7,313 nt of DNA from contig CAYRWY010000305.1 of assembly GCA_964427955.1 (NCBI GenBank), forward strand, positions 1 to 7,313, written 5' to 3'. The notes beneath the pieces were generated by a model. That model made no database searches. It saw nothing but the letters and a program-made list of their open reading frames with translations, and had not been told where the DNA came from. Position numbers and translations under genes: made by a program. Positions 6,491 through 7,313 of this stretch are shown piece after piece. This DNA comes from JACRBK01 sp964427955. Lineage in GTDB: Bacteria; Chloroflexota; Anaerolineae; Aggregatilineales; Aggregatilineaceae. How positions within the stretch are numbered: the stretch's first letter is position 1; each line of letters opens with the position of its first letter.

Positions 6491-6959
6491 GCCCTGCTTT
6501 AGTGAACAAGCGATATGCCTGTTCTTCTGATGAACCTTCCGTCGTAATGATTTGTAATTCTTCGCTCAGTGCGGCCAGGTCGGCGGTCGTATAGCGTTGA
6601 ATATCCCGATCTATATCAGGGTGATTCGTTATATCTAGCTGTAGGAAATAGAGGATACTTTTGAAAGGGGTTTCATGATAATCTTGCAACCGGGTAGCAA
6701 TTTCATCAAGGGTGGAGCGACCGCCACCCGGAGAGAGGAAGGCGCAAGCAGCCCTTCTTAAAAAAGTGACCAGCACTTCATCAGGGGACGATGCCGCCCT
6801 AATACGATCAATCTCATCCAGAACCTGGGCAATTTTTTCTGGATAACTTATTGCATAGCCAGAGATGCTTTCCTCAAAACCATCCTCTGGAACACTCAAA
6901 AATTGCCCGCACAAGAAAATCAAGTTTGGGTAGTCTTGGGGATCAAAACATTCTGTCAT
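6480..6959 (-). CDS. CdiI_2-like immunity-type protein (C-terminus disrupted)
   Basis: 159 aa as read from the ATG at 6959-6957. That ATG overlaps the TGA of the upstream hydrolase gene as ATGA, a classic coupled start; a longer start at 6983 would add eight residues. Residues 8-90 have the pattern of CdiI_2-type contact-dependent growth inhibition immunity proteins: an aromatic start (DYPNLIFLCGQFL), an acidic linker (PEDGFEES), a helix ending LDEIDRIRAA, and the segment EVLVTFLRRAACAFLSPGGG before DEIATRL. The later half (about 95-159) is acidic and helical, of unknown type. Such proteins bind and neutralise a cognate toxin in the cytosol. No toxin or two-partner secretion gene is visible, so it would be an orphan here. 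GC content (about 45%) is below that of neighbouring genes, suggesting transfer. The family call is from memory of the pattern and is tentative; the gene itself is well supported by the coupled start. Confidence 0.55.
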   Translation of the reverse strand: MTECFDPQDYPNLIFLCGQFLSVPEDGFEESISGYAISYPEKIAQVLDEIDRIRAASSPDEVLVTFLRRAACAFLSPGGGRSTLDEIATRLQDYHETPFKSILYFLQLDITNHPDIDRDIQRYTTADLAALSEELQIITTEGSSEEQAYRLFTKAGRRG

Positions 6960-7312
6960 AGCCGTTTGTATCCCAATCCCCACAAATCAGGGCAGCGATC
7001 ATCGAGCATGAGCAGGGCTTCCAGGAAGAAGTAATCCCCGCAGATAAAGTAGGCGTCTACGCCCAACCCCTTGTGCGCGTGGTAGGTGCCGCCGCGCAGC
7101 AAGCCCTGGGCGTCGGGATCGGTTTCCAGTTGGTGCGCGATCAGGGTGCCCAGCAGCAGGCGGGCATCCGATCGGAGCACAGCCGCCCGGTCATCCTCGA
7201 CCAGCCGGGCGAGCCGCAGCATCCCGGCAGCGGCAATCGCGGCGGCGGATGTGTCGGGATAGGCGGGCGGACCGGGTGGTAAGCGCCGGTCCCGGGTCGG
7301 CAGGTGGAGATG
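6956..7312 (-). CDS. GH88-family unsaturated glucuronyl hydrolase, C-terminal part
   Basis: The minus-strand frame is open from the right edge, giving about 118 residues of C-terminus, and stops with TGA at 6958-6956. An internal Met at 7222 is not the start, since family-like sequence continues upstream of it. Seen in order are PPGPPAYPDTSAAAIAAAGM, a tract typical of the conserved D-[ST]-S-A region, then LARLVEDD, and finally GTYHAHKGLGVDAYFICGDYFFLEALLML, which closely resembles the GH88 C-terminal block. GH88 enzymes hydrate and cleave the unsaturated uronic acid left at the non-reducing end of oligosaccharides by polysaccharide lyases. The catalytic aspartates lie nearer the N-terminus and are outside the window. 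The last 16 residues (about DDRCPDLWGLGYKRL) run past the usual family end and lie in less GC-rich DNA near the junction with the next gene. Confidence 0.8.
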   Translation of the reverse strand, partial: HLHLPTRDRRLPPGPPAYPDTSAAAIAAAGMLRLARLVEDDRAAVLRSDARLLLGTLIAHQLETDPDAQGLLRGGTYHAHKGLGVDAYFICGDYFFLEALLMLDDRCPDLWGLGYKRL

Positions 7313-7313
7313 G

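Noticed and set aside
6403..6594. 63-codon plus-strand open frame beginning ATGAGAAAAAATCG
   Set aside because: It lies antisense to the immunity-like gene and its tail, lacks a Shine-Dalgarno sequence, and its product (many Ser, Arg, Pro) has no recognisable pattern.
7073..7282. 69-codon plus-strand open frame at the right edge
   Set aside because: Antisense to the GH88 C-terminal block, which carries convincing family sequence.
1..7313. CRISPR array, insertion sequence ends or attachment site
   Set aside because: No regularly spaced direct repeats, transposase motifs, or flanking inverted repeats with target duplications were seen on either strand.

Overview
This window looks like a piece of a GC-rich bacterial chromosome. 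The central genes are strongly G/C-biased in codon third positions. The two ends, about 1-460 and 6400-6960, are clearly more AT-rich (roughly 35-40% and about 45% GC by eye). No marker gene fixes the taxon. The mix of a LegB-type sugar-nucleotide dehydratase, GT4 glycosyltransferases, a MocR-type regulator beside pdxS and a GH88 glycosidase would suit an environmental bacterium such as a Chloroflexota (Anaerolineae-like) lineage, but that is a low-confidence guess.

Layout. (1) Positions 2-442 (+) hold the 3' part of an AT-rich gene whose product carries an R-x4-H motif (LRDKIAHQ), as in HEPN-domain proteins. (2) Positions 467-3857 (+) form a tight three-gene glycan cluster: a LegB-like NAD-dependent 4,6-dehydratase and two GT4-type glycosyltransferases, the second resembling the TIGR03087 clade. 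It probably makes and assembles a surface polysaccharide or glycoconjugate. (3) Positions 3916-6343 (+) hold a PdxR-like MocR regulator (GntR winged helix fused to an aminotransferase-like domain) and, 22 bp later and co-directional, pdxS, the synthase subunit of the DXP-independent pyridoxal 5'-phosphate pathway. The glutaminase partner pdxT is not next to it. (4) A strong hairpin at 6364-6399 closes the pdxS unit and also lies directly behind the convergent minus-strand unit. (5) The minus-strand unit, read from the right edge, is the C-terminal part of a GH88 unsaturated glucuronyl hydrolase. An ATGA stop/start overlap couples it to a small AT-richer gene resembling CdiI_2-type contact-dependent-inhibition immunity proteins.

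How the parts fit. The glycan genes and the vitamin B6 genes are two functional blocks on the same strand, 58 bp apart. That gap holds two TTGGCCC repeats one helical turn apart, a candidate autoregulatory operator for the PdxR-like protein. The edges look like accessory DNA. No complete undescribed system is visible. The strongest leads are the orphan immunity-like gene, whose real C-terminus seems to be cut off by a +1 frame disruption at about 6484-6494 with the lost tail still readable to 6401, and the truncated HEPN-like gene abutting the sugar operon.
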